A DNA stretch of 64,000 nucleotides from Chitinophaga fulva. GTDB taxonomy: Bacteria > Bacteroidota > Bacteroidia > Chitinophagales > Chitinophagaceae. The DNA is taken from NCBI RefSeq assembly GCF_012927205.1, contig NZ_JABBGC010000002.1:558001-622000 (forward strand). The letters are read 5' to 3'. The translations under genes were made by a program, and so were the position numbers. Positions 44,501-51,510 of the stretch are shown in pieces (the stretch's first letter is position 1; each line of letters begins with the position of its first letter). The notes below the pieces were generated by a model. That model worked only from the letters and a program-made list of their open reading frames with translations, was not told where the DNA came from and made no database searches.

Positions 44501-44908
44501 GTTGTTGGTATTGCCGGAAACGTCGGTGGGGGCGGTATTTTGTGGTATGACGATAATTTGTCCGTCTCTGATTTCCACTTTATAACGGGAAACGGGGAAG
44601 AGTTGCCGAAGTACGTCTGTGAGGGCTGCATGGTGTACATGGATGCTGACGCCTTTGCGGGTTTCCAGTTCGTCGGTTGAAATAGCGAAGGTGTAACGGG
44701 TTTGTTTTTCGATGTCCCGAATGACAGTCTTCAGGCTGACGTTAACATATTGAAGGGAAATTCGTTTCGGCTGGGCATCAGGAGTCTGAGCGGCTACCAG
44801 GGAGCCGGCAAAAACCAGGATGATAACAAAGGATAAAAAGAAAACAGGCACGCACCTGGACCTGGTATTAGAGCGCGGCGCCTGTAGCATAGCATGCTGC
44901 ATAAGCAA
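41507..44908 (-). CDS. SusC/RagA-type TonB receptor without a SusD partner
   Basis: A 1133-residue outer-membrane transporter. It has a signal segment (PVFFLSFVIILVFAGSLVAA), an STN domain (VSLKTVIRDIEKQTRYTFAI), a carboxypeptidase-like domain (WQVTGTVTDGLVPLSGVSLR), the SusC TonB-linked signature LVVLGYGLQKRANITGAI, a plug with IYGARGAGGVVLVTT, and a barrel ending in SYTIGLNASF. The STN domain and the upstream FecR and sigma genes show that it senses its ligand. SusC normally imports oligosaccharides or peptides through a SusD lid, but no SusD gene follows: pyrB is convergent after 125 bases. It may use a distant SusD. Confidence 0.93.
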   Translation of the reverse strand: MLMQHAMLQAPRSNTRSRCVPVFFLSFVIILVFAGSLVAAQTPDAQPKRISLQYVNVSLKTVIRDIEKQTRYTFAISTDELETRKGVSIHVHHAALTDVLRQLFPVSRYKVEIRDGQIIVIPQNTAPTDVSGNTNNRPANNNRWQVTGTVTDGLVPLSGVSLREQGTSNGAATSENGNFKLDLASGQAVLTISLIGFETKEIAVRDRHNFSVTLQPDLKKLNELVVLGYGLQKRANITGAIAQIDGARLKSRPVPNVMAALQGTATGLVVTRSNGQPGKEGFNIQVRGVNSGNNNTPVIIDGVPGSLAVLNPDDIESVSILKDASAASIYGARGAGGVVLVTTRTGKPGKLAIDFNTLAGFETPIRIPHRLPSAQQARMENEATVNAGGIAPWQQGEIDLMQKGNYYADDYTKPGYYRYYYNFDQLSLLSKKKTGVQNYNLSIKGGDSLNQFSASFGYFGRQGLFVEGPDRTHRVNARFNINNRFSKHISLETRLSYAQTNTLSPSQPAEGPQGLLAGLYRGPGNVPVFVPGTQHYAFGAAPIYALLHDGGTREEKNNYIDAVFTLRADSLLAKGLSLRLVYSPQQHTLHDNLGRNSIQLWNKLSPVETVQEHSLLQKSKLQGKGGNLQLLADYDTKANKHNIHILGGYTQETYNTDQNTAASYDLSPNNVNSYYFNGAPQYSMTQFTNGTLMSLFGKINYNYDNRYLLEANLIGGRLSQRSSAFPAMEQWQAFPSFSAGWRLNNEEWFYRVFHFFNEFKLRWSWGRLGNVNSWNSIDNDERLSTFTFGYNNPFSPFVYKNPIPQASGWENISTYNYGWDATLFRGRLTLSADYFVKHNRDMRIPVQLPSTAGAWPLRFNTGEMRSWGWELNAGWRTSHGPFTWYLNANLFNNQTKVLRNEGVTPQAGWNVGIAGYPYASLFGYISDGYFQTKTEVQQHAFQSANTGPGDIKYRDVNGDHQIDNRDLVYLGSTDPQLAYGIDAGFSWKGLEFSIFFQGVSNRKVMPDPRYNIPFTNGWQQPWDINQDYWTPDRPNALFPRLYLHDEQNTVPSSHWVMNGAYIRLKNLQLGYNLPAAWLKRIPVKNLRLYFSGQDLWESTKMKVRYYDPEQAGGYIGNAYPFFRSYTIGLNASF

Positions 44909-44925
44909 AGAGGGTCGGGCGCCGG

Positions 44926-45897
44926 TTAGTATATTTCTACCAGGTTGTCTTTATAGGTGATGTTGATTTGAAGTGTTTTCCGCATGATGTCCAGTACTTC
45001 CTCCAGCGGCATGTTGGGGAAGGTGGCCAGCAGTTTTTTGTCGTTCAGTTGCTGGTTGCTGATATTTACCTGTACATTATAGAAATCGGACAAGGCGGCT
45101 GCCACATCGGTGAGCGGTGCGTCATCGAAGGTCAGGCATCTTGTTCTCCAGGCGAGGATGTTATTGTTTTTCTTATAAAAGCGGGTGTCGATGGTGTTGC
45201 CATGGGGGGCAAGGGAAGCTTCCTGGCCAGGGGTCAGGATGACTTTTTTCCCGGAGCCTTTGCTTTTATAGGCGGCACTTACTTTCCCGGACTGAACAAA
45301 TACTTTCACACCGGACTTCGCTGCTTTTACGTTGAAAGCGGTGCCCAGTACTTCTACTTCCACATCGGGAGCATCTACGGTGAAGGGGAGGGCATCGTTT
45401 TTCACCACATCGAAGAAAGCTTCCCCCTTGTCTATTTTGATATGACGGTTGTCTTTACCAAAAGCGCGGGAGTAGCGGACGGTGCTGTGCGCATTAATAT
45501 ATACCATAGAGCCGTCCGGAAGGTGGAGGCTATCGAGGTTTTGAGCGGTGGTAATGGTTTTATAGCTACCGGGTCCAAGCCAGGTCCAGGTAAGGCCAAT
45601 CGCGAGCACGGCAGCAGCGGCCCACCAGTAGCGGGCTTTCATCTGAAAGACGCGGGTATTGCGGGGGGCAGCGGGCAGGGCTTCCAGGGTTGCATTCAGT
45701 TGCAGCCACTGGCCCTGGGTGTCGAAGGCGGATGCTGCCGGGAGCGGATCTCCCTGCCACATCGCTTTCATATCCAGAAAAATATCCAGATTAGCGGTGT
45801 CCTGTTGAATCCAGTCATTGAGCTGCTGTTTATGCTGCTCGTTGTCCGGATCTTCCAGGTAACGGATCACTATATCTATGTCGGTTTTCTTGTTCAT
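44926..45897 (-). CDS. FecR-family anti-sigma factor
   Basis: A 323-residue protein with N-terminal helical region (TDIDIVIRYLEDPDNEQHKQ, WIQQDTANLDIFLDMKAMW), a membrane helix near residues 88-108 (WWAAAAVLAIGLTWTWLG), the FecR domain (SLHLPDGSMVYINAHSTVRY, DKGEAFFDVVKNDALPFTV) and a C-terminal DUF4974 region. It lies 69 bases after the sigma gene and 17 bases before the SusC gene, and should act as the signal relay between them. Confidence 0.92.
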   Translation of the reverse strand: MNKKTDIDIVIRYLEDPDNEQHKQQLNDWIQQDTANLDIFLDMKAMWQGDPLPAASAFDTQGQWLQLNATLEALPAAPRNTRVFQMKARYWWAAAAVLAIGLTWTWLGPGSYKTITTAQNLDSLHLPDGSMVYINAHSTVRYSRAFGKDNRHIKIDKGEAFFDVVKNDALPFTVDAPDVEVEVLGTAFNVKAAKSGVKVFVQSGKVSAAYKSKGSGKKVILTPGQEASLAPHGNTIDTRFYKKNNNILAWRTRCLTFDDAPLTDVAAALSDFYNVQVNISNQQLNDKKLLATFPNMPLEEVLDIMRKTLQINITYKDNLVEIY

Positions 45898-45966
45898 GGC
45901 TGCTTATTAACTATACAATCGGAGAATGGTTTACCATTAGTGGTAAAGAAAAAAATTCTGGTTGTT

Positions 45967-46509
45967 TTATTCTTTATTGATCAGTACCACCCGCAGCTTT
46001 TTCAATGCGGTTGTCAGGTGAGCATATACAGTATTAATGGAGATATTCAGTTGTTCCGCTATTTCCGCGGGAGACAGGCCTTTGAGGCGGCTCATCTCAA
46101 ACACGCGGCGGCATTGTTCCGGCAGCTTATCGAGGGCCGACCGGTACTGGGCTTCCAGCTCTTTATGCTCCAGCTTCGAATGGGATGTTTCAGCAGGAGA
46201 GGCTGTCAGTAACTGTTCCTTTGCATATACTTCTTTCCGTTGTTCTTTTTTGATGCGGTTCAGACAGGTGTTGACGGTGGCACGGGCCAGGTAATGATTG
46301 ATGGGGGCCCTTTCATCCAGGTTTTCCGCACCTTTCCACAAATTGAGGAATACATCCTGCACCATATCGTTGGCATCATCTTCATCTTTTACATAGCGAA
46401 AGGCAATATTATACATGGAAGGAGCGAACTGTTTGAAGACAGCTTCAAACACCGCTTTATTCCTGCTTCTGATGCCTTTTACTATTTCGTCGTTACTTAG
46501 TTGCAACAT
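45967..46509 (-). CDS. ECF sigma factor of the SusC operon
   Basis: A 180-residue sigma-70 factor with region 2 (FRYVKDEDDANDMVQDVFLN) and region 4 (LDKLPEQCRRVFEMSRLKGL and AEIAEQLNISINTVYAHLTT). No hydrophobic tail, unlike the first sigma factor. It heads the second sigma/FecR/receptor cassette. The 232-base gap upstream is shared with a divergent gene. Confidence 0.93.
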   Translation of the reverse strand: MLQLSNDEIVKGIRSRNKAVFEAVFKQFAPSMYNIAFRYVKDEDDANDMVQDVFLNLWKGAENLDERAPINHYLARATVNTCLNRIKKEQRKEVYAKEQLLTASPAETSHSKLEHKELEAQYRSALDKLPEQCRRVFEMSRLKGLSPAEIAEQLNISINTVYAHLTTALKKLRVVLINKE

Positions 46510-46741
46510 GCTTTTGATCTTTTGTTTCCGCCAGTGCGAAGATAAATTTTAATCACTTCGCATTCAGTATTTATTGAATTTTTTGTCTTTAACATTTCTT
46601 TCACTAATGGTAAGTGCATTGTCGAATGTATTGATAGTATACAGCCGGTTATTGGATTTGTGCAACAATGCAAAAATCATGCACAATCAACTGGTTATAC
46701 GGTTGTCATCATAATTTTAACCATACAAAAAATTGAATGCC

Positions 46742-47302
46742 ATGAAAAAAACAATCACAGGAATGCTCGCTTTTGCTGCAGTAGTAGTAGGGATGTCTTC
46801 GTTTAAAAGTGCTGATGCAACGACTGTTAGGTCTTTGGATAGCGCTTCAGTTAAGATGGACTCACTGATGTCTGTTGACTCAGTGGCGCGTTTTGACTCC
46901 CTGTCTATGGGGATAGATTCGCTGATGGGACTGGATTCCGTTGCCCGCGTAGATTCCTTCTCCCATGTTAATGCTGTGTCCAAAATGGACTCGCTCTTCC
47001 GTAACGATTCACTGCGTATGGATTCCGTAAAAGGTATGGATTCTCTCCGTACTGTAGAAGGCGGTTCCATCAGCGGTAAAGTTACACCTGCCGACGGCGC
47101 TGCTGAAGTAGAAGCGGACAACGGCAGTGAAAAACTGAAAGGTGCCGTTTCACAAGGCGCTTTCGCTATTCCGGCTGCCAAGGCTGGTACTTACACCATC
47201 ACTATCGTTGGTAAAGCGCCTTATAAGAGCGCCGTTATCAAGGATGTAAAAGTGCAGGATGGTAAAGCTACCGATCTCGGCGAAATCAAGCTGGAACAAT
47301 AA
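46742..47302 (+). CDS. Secreted protein with Asp-Ser repeat and carboxypeptidase-like domain
   Basis: A 186-residue exported protein; start at ATG 46742 (signal peptide MKKTITGMLAFAAVVVGMSS). After it comes a segment of about 75 residues with eleven Asp-Ser pairs spaced mostly six or seven residues apart (MDSLMSVDSVARFDSLSMG, then IDSLMGLDSVARVDSFSHV, an imperfect internal duplication). The C-terminal 75 residues (GGSISGKVTPADGAAEVEAD, AKAGTYTITIVGKAPYKSAV) fit a carboxypeptidase-regulatory-like beta domain. The repeat might be a spacer, a metal-binding or a helical surface; I know no matching family. It is divergent from the sigma operon and has its own terminator. Confidence 0.78.
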   Translation: MKKTITGMLAFAAVVVGMSSFKSADATTVRSLDSASVKMDSLMSVDSVARFDSLSMGIDSLMGLDSVARVDSFSHVNAVSKMDSLFRNDSLRMDSVKGMDSLRTVEGGSISGKVTPADGAAEVEADNGSEKLKGAVSQGAFAIPAAKAGTYTITIVGKAPYKSAVIKDVKVQDGKATDLGEIKLEQ

Positions 47303-47365
47303 AATCGTATAGCATCCAACAATTCAATAGCATCCTAAAATGGAAACCCATTTTGGTTTGATCTC

Positions 47366-47394
47366 AGGGGAGCTTTTTCGGCCCCCCTTTTTTT
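47366..47394 (+). terminator. Terminator of the Asp-Ser repeat gene
   Basis: AGGGGAGC (47366-47373) pairs with GCCCCCCT (47381-47388) with one mismatch, followed by seven T residues. Confidence 0.65.
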
Positions 47395-47503
47395 ATGCCC
47401 ATAAATGAAGCTCTTATGCCTGTTTTATTGTGTTATAAGTATATTATTGTATTGTAAATAAAATATTAAAACTGAAAAAATGAGTTATAAATCAATAAAT
47501 ATT

Positions 47504-47533
47504 TTTGCAGTTTAAAAAACTTTCCTACATTTG
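47504..47533 (+). promoter_or_regulatory. Promoter upstream of the toxin-antitoxin module
   Basis: TTTG (47504-47507), 18 bases, TACATTTG (47526-47533): a full Bacteroidota match. It would give a leader of about 200 bases before the toxin gene. Confidence 0.55.
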
Positions 47534-47597
47534 ATCCTGTATTTGTATTTGAGTGAATTTTTTATTTTATCCATGTCCGTTTGTTAAAGCCCCAGAA

Positions 47598-47619
47598 AAA
47601 GAGCCGGAAACGGCTCTTT
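47598..47619. other. Leader hairpin with GAAA tetraloop
   Basis: AAAGAGCCG (47598-47606), GAAA, CGGCTCTTT (47611-47619): a 9-base-pair stem closed by a GNRA-class loop, with A residues before and CTTC after. It may act as terminator on the minus strand, or as an RNA element in the toxin leader. Confidence 0.6.
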
Positions 47620-47739
47620 CTTCAAAATTCCGGATTTAGCTGGGCTTGGTAAAGTTGCGTTTTAAGTTATTTATTGCTATTTACTGTCACCATATCAATA
47701 TCAACCATTATCTGACATCGTTAAACCCAACTGATCTAC

Positions 47740-48249
47740 GTGAATTACGAAATTATTGAATTGCAACAGTTCTCCGGGAAGCGGGCTGGTATCTATTCTG
47801 TAATGATAGCTGACGACGATCTGACTTTGTTCGATCATTTTGTCCAGGCGCATGTACGGGAACATGCTACGGAAATAAGGAGCATTACCCAGTATCTTTC
47901 TTATATTGGTAACCGCTACGGGATGCAGAACAGGTTTTTTAAAGTGAAACGGGGCCGGCCTGCCGATGGGGTCTGTGCTTTGTTTGACCATCCGGAGAAA
48001 AAGCTCCGGTTGTATTGTTACCGGGTAGGGACCGCTGCGCTGATCATCGGTGGCGGTACGCCGAGGCCGGGAAGAAGGAGTGGAGTGGTCGTTCCCGAAA
48101 AGCTGCTGACGTGGATTTCCCGCGACATCAGCCACAAAATCCGGACGGGGGACATTTATTGGTCGGCGCAGGAAGCCCGGCTATGGGGAAACTTAATATT
48201 TAGAACAGATGGAAAACAAACATCAGGGCGCCAGGAAATACAGCAGTAA
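47740..48249 (+). CDS. Toxin-like protein of a type II toxin-antitoxin module
   Basis: A 169-residue protein starting at GTG 47740. It begins YEIIELQQFSGKRAGIYSVM and contains RGRPADGVCALFDHPEKKLR and RLYCYRVGTAALIIGGGTPR; I recall similar proteins preceding Xre antitoxins in Bacteroidota, and the 'RLYCYRVG-hydrophobic' strand is reminiscent of RelE/HigB folds. No catalytic residues can be assigned. It overlaps the antitoxin gene by 41 bases, so the two are translationally coupled. The toxin-first order is like the HigBA type. Toxicity is inferred from layout only. Confidence 0.7.
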   Translation: MNYEIIELQQFSGKRAGIYSVMIADDDLTLFDHFVQAHVREHATEIRSITQYLSYIGNRYGMQNRFFKVKRGRPADGVCALFDHPEKKLRLYCYRVGTAALIIGGGTPRPGRRSGVVVPEKLLTWISRDISHKIRTGDIYWSAQEARLWGNLIFRTDGKQTSGRQEIQQ

Positions 48250-48601
48250 GATTATTGCCGATGTGATGGCCAGCATCACACCACTGGAAAGCCTGCAGGT
48301 GGAGACAAGGTTTGTGCTGGCAGGCCGCATTGCCGCTATTATGGATGGCAAACGGATGTCCAACAAAGAGCTGGCTGCCCGGATGGGTAAAAACCCTTCT
48401 GAGATTTCCCGCTGGTTAAGCGGTACACATAATTTTACGATTGATACGCTGTCTGAAATAGCCATTGCACTGGAAGTACCGGTCATGACTTTCTTTACGC
48501 CCGCACCACCGCGGGTAGTCAGGGATGTCAGGCTAACAGTCAGCTCCGGAAACATTCAAGAAAACCATGCTTCATTTTCGCCGGCGACAAACGTACGCTG
48601 A
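48209..48601 (+). CDS. Xre-family antitoxin with C-terminal extension
   Basis: A 130-residue DNA-binding protein. The helix-turn-helix is KRMSNKELAARMGKNPSEIS followed by RWLSGTHNFTIDTLSEIAIA, a Cro/C1 pattern. After the HTH domain (ending near residue 92) it has about 35 residues (APPRVVRDVRLTVSSGNIQE, then ASFSPATNVR). In toxin-antitoxin-chaperone systems such a tail is the chaperone-binding region, which fits the SecB-like gene downstream. It overlaps the toxin gene and should neutralise the toxin and repress the operon. Confidence 0.82.
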   Translation: MENKHQGARKYSSKIIADVMASITPLESLQVETRFVLAGRIAAIMDGKRMSNKELAARMGKNPSEISRWLSGTHNFTIDTLSEIAIALEVPVMTFFTPAPPRVVRDVRLTVSSGNIQENHASFSPATNVR

Positions 48602-48715
48602 TAAGCCCTGTTGTTGCCGATGCCGGATTTGCAGCCGCGCAGTTCCACTTTACGGCACTACCTGTAACGGAGGAACTGCTTTATCCGAATCCGAATTTAT
48701 TGCCAATTTACGCTC

Positions 48716-49165
48716 ATGACTAAACGATCATCACCGGCAAAAACAGGACCGCAACACCTCGTCCTGCTGGCCATAGACCTGCTGGACAGTTCCCTGCATT
48801 ACCCGGGGGACCATCCGCCATTTGAAAGCTTTCATTTTGATATTCATATCACCAGCAAAGCAGAGGATGAGAAAAGCCAGGTGTTGGTAACTGTGAAAAT
48901 CGGTGTACACAACGAAAACATTACCCGGCAACTGGGAAGCCTCACCATCAATTGTACCTTCACCATGAATAACTTTGCAGACGTGGTACGGCTCAATGCT
49001 GACGGTCAGCCGGATATGCCGGACGATCTCATTGAAACCCTCCATAGTACAGCACTATCAACGGCGAGAGGCGTGATGTTTGCCACCTTCAGAGGTACTT
49101 TCCTGCACCATGCCATCTTGCCATTGATTGCACCCGGTTCCGTTACTGAAGAAAAAAGACTATAA
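48716..49165 (+). CDS. SecB-like chaperone
   Basis: A 149-residue protein. By eye its layout follows SecB: a first strand (QHLVLLAIDLLDSSLHYPGD), strand pairs (VLVTVKIGVHNENITRQLGS), and a final helix plus loop (ETLHSTALSTARGVMFATFR then GTFLHHAILPLIAP) that lines up with E. coli SecB '[22 protein letters not shown]'. Identity is low, so this is a fold-level inference. It lies 114 bases after the antitoxin gene, 12 bases before a DUF486 gene. Its place suggests a chaperone that protects the antitoxin, as in the mycobacterial HigBA-SecB (TAC) system. Confidence 0.6.
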   Translation: MTKRSSPAKTGPQHLVLLAIDLLDSSLHYPGDHPPFESFHFDIHITSKAEDEKSQVLVTVKIGVHNENITRQLGSLTINCTFTMNNFADVVRLNADGQPDMPDDLIETLHSTALSTARGVMFATFRGTFLHHAILPLIAPGSVTEEKRL

Positions 49166-49176
49166 TTGCGAAATTT

Positions 49177-49506
49177 ATGCGCACAGTCATCCTGCTACTT
49201 ATTTCCAACACCTTTATGACTTTCGCCTGGTACGGGCATCTGAAACATCAGGATACCGCCTTGTGGAAGGTGATCCTGATTAGTTGGGGCATCGCTTTTT
49301 TTGAATACCTCTTTATGGTGCCGGCCAACCGGTATGGTGCCCAGGAAGGATTCAGTGGGTTTCAACTTAAAACCATCCAGGAAGTGATCACCCTCACTGT
49401 TTTCAGTGTTTTTGCGGTGTTCTTTCTGAAAGAACCGCTTCGCTGGAACTACCTGATCTCTTTTGCTTTTCTGATCGGTGCCGTGTACTTTATGTTCAAA
49501 AAATAA
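49177..49506 (+). CDS. DUF486 small membrane protein (DMT-like)
   Basis: A 109-residue protein with four membrane helices, beginning MRTVILLLISNTFMTFAWYG. DUF486 proteins have the size of a small-multidrug-resistance subunit and the phrase KHQDTALWKVILISWGIAFF, EYLFMVPANRYG and FSGFQLKTIQEVITLTVFS. The function is unknown; the fold is that of the drug/metabolite transporter group. It starts 11 bases after the SecB-like gene, so it may be in the same operon. Confidence 0.9.
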   Translation: MRTVILLLISNTFMTFAWYGHLKHQDTALWKVILISWGIAFFEYLFMVPANRYGAQEGFSGFQLKTIQEVITLTVFSVFAVFFLKEPLRWNYLISFAFLIGAVYFMFKK

Positions 49507-49580
49507 CAGGATTTTCACAATTCCTGATTATCTTTAGCCATTGCATCTCACAATCAACCTGAAAATAACCGGCCATCCAA

Positions 49581-50141
49581 TTGAGGGAGGAAGCGAATAT
49601 ACAACTGCTGGTGGAGCGCGTAGCGTCGCTTGGCGATGAGCAGGCCTATAAGGCCTTGTTTCGTTTATTCTATAAACCTCTCAGCCAGTTTGCTTTCTCT
49701 ATCGTTAAATCATGGGAGTCGGCCGAAGAAGTGGCCTCCGATGTATTTCTCAATATCTGGAGAAACCGGGAAAGGCTCCTGCAAGTGCAGAACATTAAAG
49801 TATACCTGTACGTCTCTGCCAAAAACATCGCCCTGAACTATCTTAACCGCGCTTCCAGAACACAACATTTCAGTCTCGATGAACTGGAAGTGGACATCAG
49901 TGGCGGTTATGCCACACCGGAGCAAATATTTATATCCGGGGAGATGATCAAAAAGATTGAGTCGGCCATTAATCAACTGCCTCCCAAAAGGAAAATGATC
50001 TTTAAACTGATCCGGGAAGATGGACTGAAGTACAAGGAAGTGGCCCAGATACTGGATATTTCAGTGAACACCATTGATGTGCACATGGCACAGGCATTAA
50101 AAAAAATCAGTGAGGTGATCCACCTCCATTTCTCCCGCTAA
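49581..50141 (+). CDS. ECF sigma factor of the SusCD operon
   Basis: A 186-residue sigma factor starting at TTG 49581. Region 2 is visible in FSIVKSWESAEEVASDVFLN and region 4 in INQLPPKRKMIFKLIREDGL with YKEVAQILDISVNTIDVHMA. It heads a sigma/FecR/SusC/SusD operon on the plus strand. A9-TT-A9 directly follows its stop codon. Confidence 0.92.
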   Translation: MREEANIQLLVERVASLGDEQAYKALFRLFYKPLSQFAFSIVKSWESAEEVASDVFLNIWRNRERLLQVQNIKVYLYVSAKNIALNYLNRASRTQHFSLDELEVDISGGYATPEQIFISGEMIKKIESAINQLPPKRKMIFKLIREDGLKYKEVAQILDISVNTIDVHMAQALKKISEVIHLHFSR

Positions 50142-50159
50142 AAAAAAATTAAAAAAAAA
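50140..50159. repeat. A-tract between sigma and FecR genes
   Basis: A run of nine A residues, two T residues and nine A residues starts in the sigma factor stop codon. Such tracts favour polymerase or sequencing slippage and DNA bending. Confidence 0.8.
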
Positions 50160-50231
50160 CTTTGTGAGGGAATAGTAGATTTTGGAAATCTGCATGTCCT
50201 TTTATTACAATCATGCTTTTGCAACAACGAC

Positions 50232-51290
50232 ATGGAACAGGAAAGAATTTGGTTATTGCTGGGAAGAAAGGTATCGGGCGAGGCCACTATGGCTGAATTG
50301 CGCGAGCTGGAAGAGCTGTTGGTGCAATATCCGGAGCTGAGGTACCAGGTTTCGGTACTCGGTAATATGCCTGTACCGGTTGCTGCTCCGGCATGGGCTG
50401 AGAAAACGGAACTGGCGTTGGAAAAACACATGGTCCGGCTAGGCAATGACCTGGCTATTACCACTGAATTCCCGGCAGAGCGTGTGACACGTCACCGGAA
50501 AGGCAGGGCAGGTGTATTGGTGGCCTTGTCCACACTGGTCGTATTACTGGCGGGGTACTGTATTTTCCTGCTCAGTAGCAAAACCACCCACAAAGTGCCG
50601 GCAGAAATAGCCGAGATCCAGACCCGGAACGGTTCCCGTTCCCGTGCCACCCTGCCGGACGGCACAGAAGTATGGCTCAACGGTGGTAGCCGCATCACCT
50701 ACCAGCGCGACATGAACACGCAGCAAAAGCGGGAAGTGTTTCTCTCCGGAGAAGCCTTCTTTAAAGTAGCTAAAGATGCGGAGAACCCGTTCGTGGTAAA
50801 GACCAGCCGCATGGCCGTCAATGTATTGGGCACCGCTTTTAATATCAAAGCGTATCCCAATGAAGAACAAACAGAAACATCCCTGATCTCCGGATCGGTG
50901 GAAGTAGTGCCGGCAGATGACCAGCAACGCAGGGTACAACTGCAGCCCAATCAGAAATTTATTATCAGACATACGCAGGACGGCAATGCCAGACCTTCAC
51001 TGGGTTACAGCATGGAACAAGTGAAGATGAATGGGCAGGACGACCTGATCAATGAAACAGCCTGGTGCGACAATGTCCTGGTTTTCGACAACGAAAACTT
51101 TGGCTCCGTAGCACTGAAAATGGAACGCTGGTTTGGTGTGAAAGTCTATCTGACGGATAAAAAACTGAAGGCATACCGCTTTACCGGTACTTTCAAAAAT
51201 GAATCACTGCCTCAGATTCTGGAGGCGCTGAAGGTTACATCATCTTTCCGTTGCGAGATAAAAGGCAACGAGGTATTTATCAACCAGTAG
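50232..51290 (+). CDS. FecR-family anti-sigma factor
   Basis: A 352-residue FecR protein: N-terminal helical region (LLLGRKVSGEATMAELRELE), a membrane helix near residues 98-116 (GVLVALSTLVVLLAGYCIFL), the FecR domain (SRATLPDGTEVWLNGGSRIT, LSGEAFFKVAKDAENPFVVK, VNVLGTAFNIKAY), and a DUF4974 C-terminal region (FTGTFKNESLPQILEALKVT). Same role as the other two FecR proteins in the window: it links the SusC STN domain to the sigma factor. Confidence 0.92.
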   Translation: MEQERIWLLLGRKVSGEATMAELRELEELLVQYPELRYQVSVLGNMPVPVAAPAWAEKTELALEKHMVRLGNDLAITTEFPAERVTRHRKGRAGVLVALSTLVVLLAGYCIFLLSSKTTHKVPAEIAEIQTRNGSRSRATLPDGTEVWLNGGSRITYQRDMNTQQKREVFLSGEAFFKVAKDAENPFVVKTSRMAVNVLGTAFNIKAYPNEEQTETSLISGSVEVVPADDQQRRVQLQPNQKFIIRHTQDGNARPSLGYSMEQVKMNGQDDLINETAWCDNVLVFDNENFGSVALKMERWFGVKVYLTDKKLKAYRFTGTFKNESLPQILEALKVTSSFRCEIKGNEVFINQ

Positions 51291-51334
51291 CACGTTTATG
51301 TTCGACAAAAAAGAAAAGATACCATTGGCATAAA

Positions 51335-51372
51335 AAAAGGGCAAATGCTGCAAACATTTACCCTTTTGTTCA
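51335..51372 (+). terminator. Hairpin between FecR and SusC genes
   Basis: AAAAGGGCAAATG (51335-51347) pairs with CATTTACCCTTTT (51355-51367) over a 7-base loop with one mismatch; T residues follow. A partial terminator here would let sigma and FecR be expressed without SusCD. Confidence 0.6.
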
Positions 51373-51510
51373 GATCAAACGGCAGTTAGCTTCACTTGGC
51401 AATGTAGTACTGTCGTCGTTTTATTGACCTTTAACAACCTAAATGTATGCAAAAAAAACATACATTTTGCCATCCTTTTGCACATACATAAGGAAAATGT
51501 TGTACTGCTA

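Larger units (their letters stand above)
47303..47739. other. Intergenic region with terminator, promoter and leader hairpin
   Basis: This 437-base gap holds the terminator of the repeat protein (47366-47394), a very AT-rich stretch, a promoter (47504-47533) and a hairpin with GAAA loop (47598-47619). No gene was seen. The toxin gene leader would be about 200 bases. Confidence 0.6.

Noticed and set aside
43802..44680. Long plus-strand frame of 292 codons opposite the second SusC gene
   Set aside because: Antisense to conserved STN, carboxypeptidase-like and plug regions; the protein composition is unlike a real gene.
44968..46212. Plus-strand frame of 414 codons across FecR and sigma genes
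   Set aside because: It spans two clear minus-strand genes and their gap; a by-product of GC-biased third positions.
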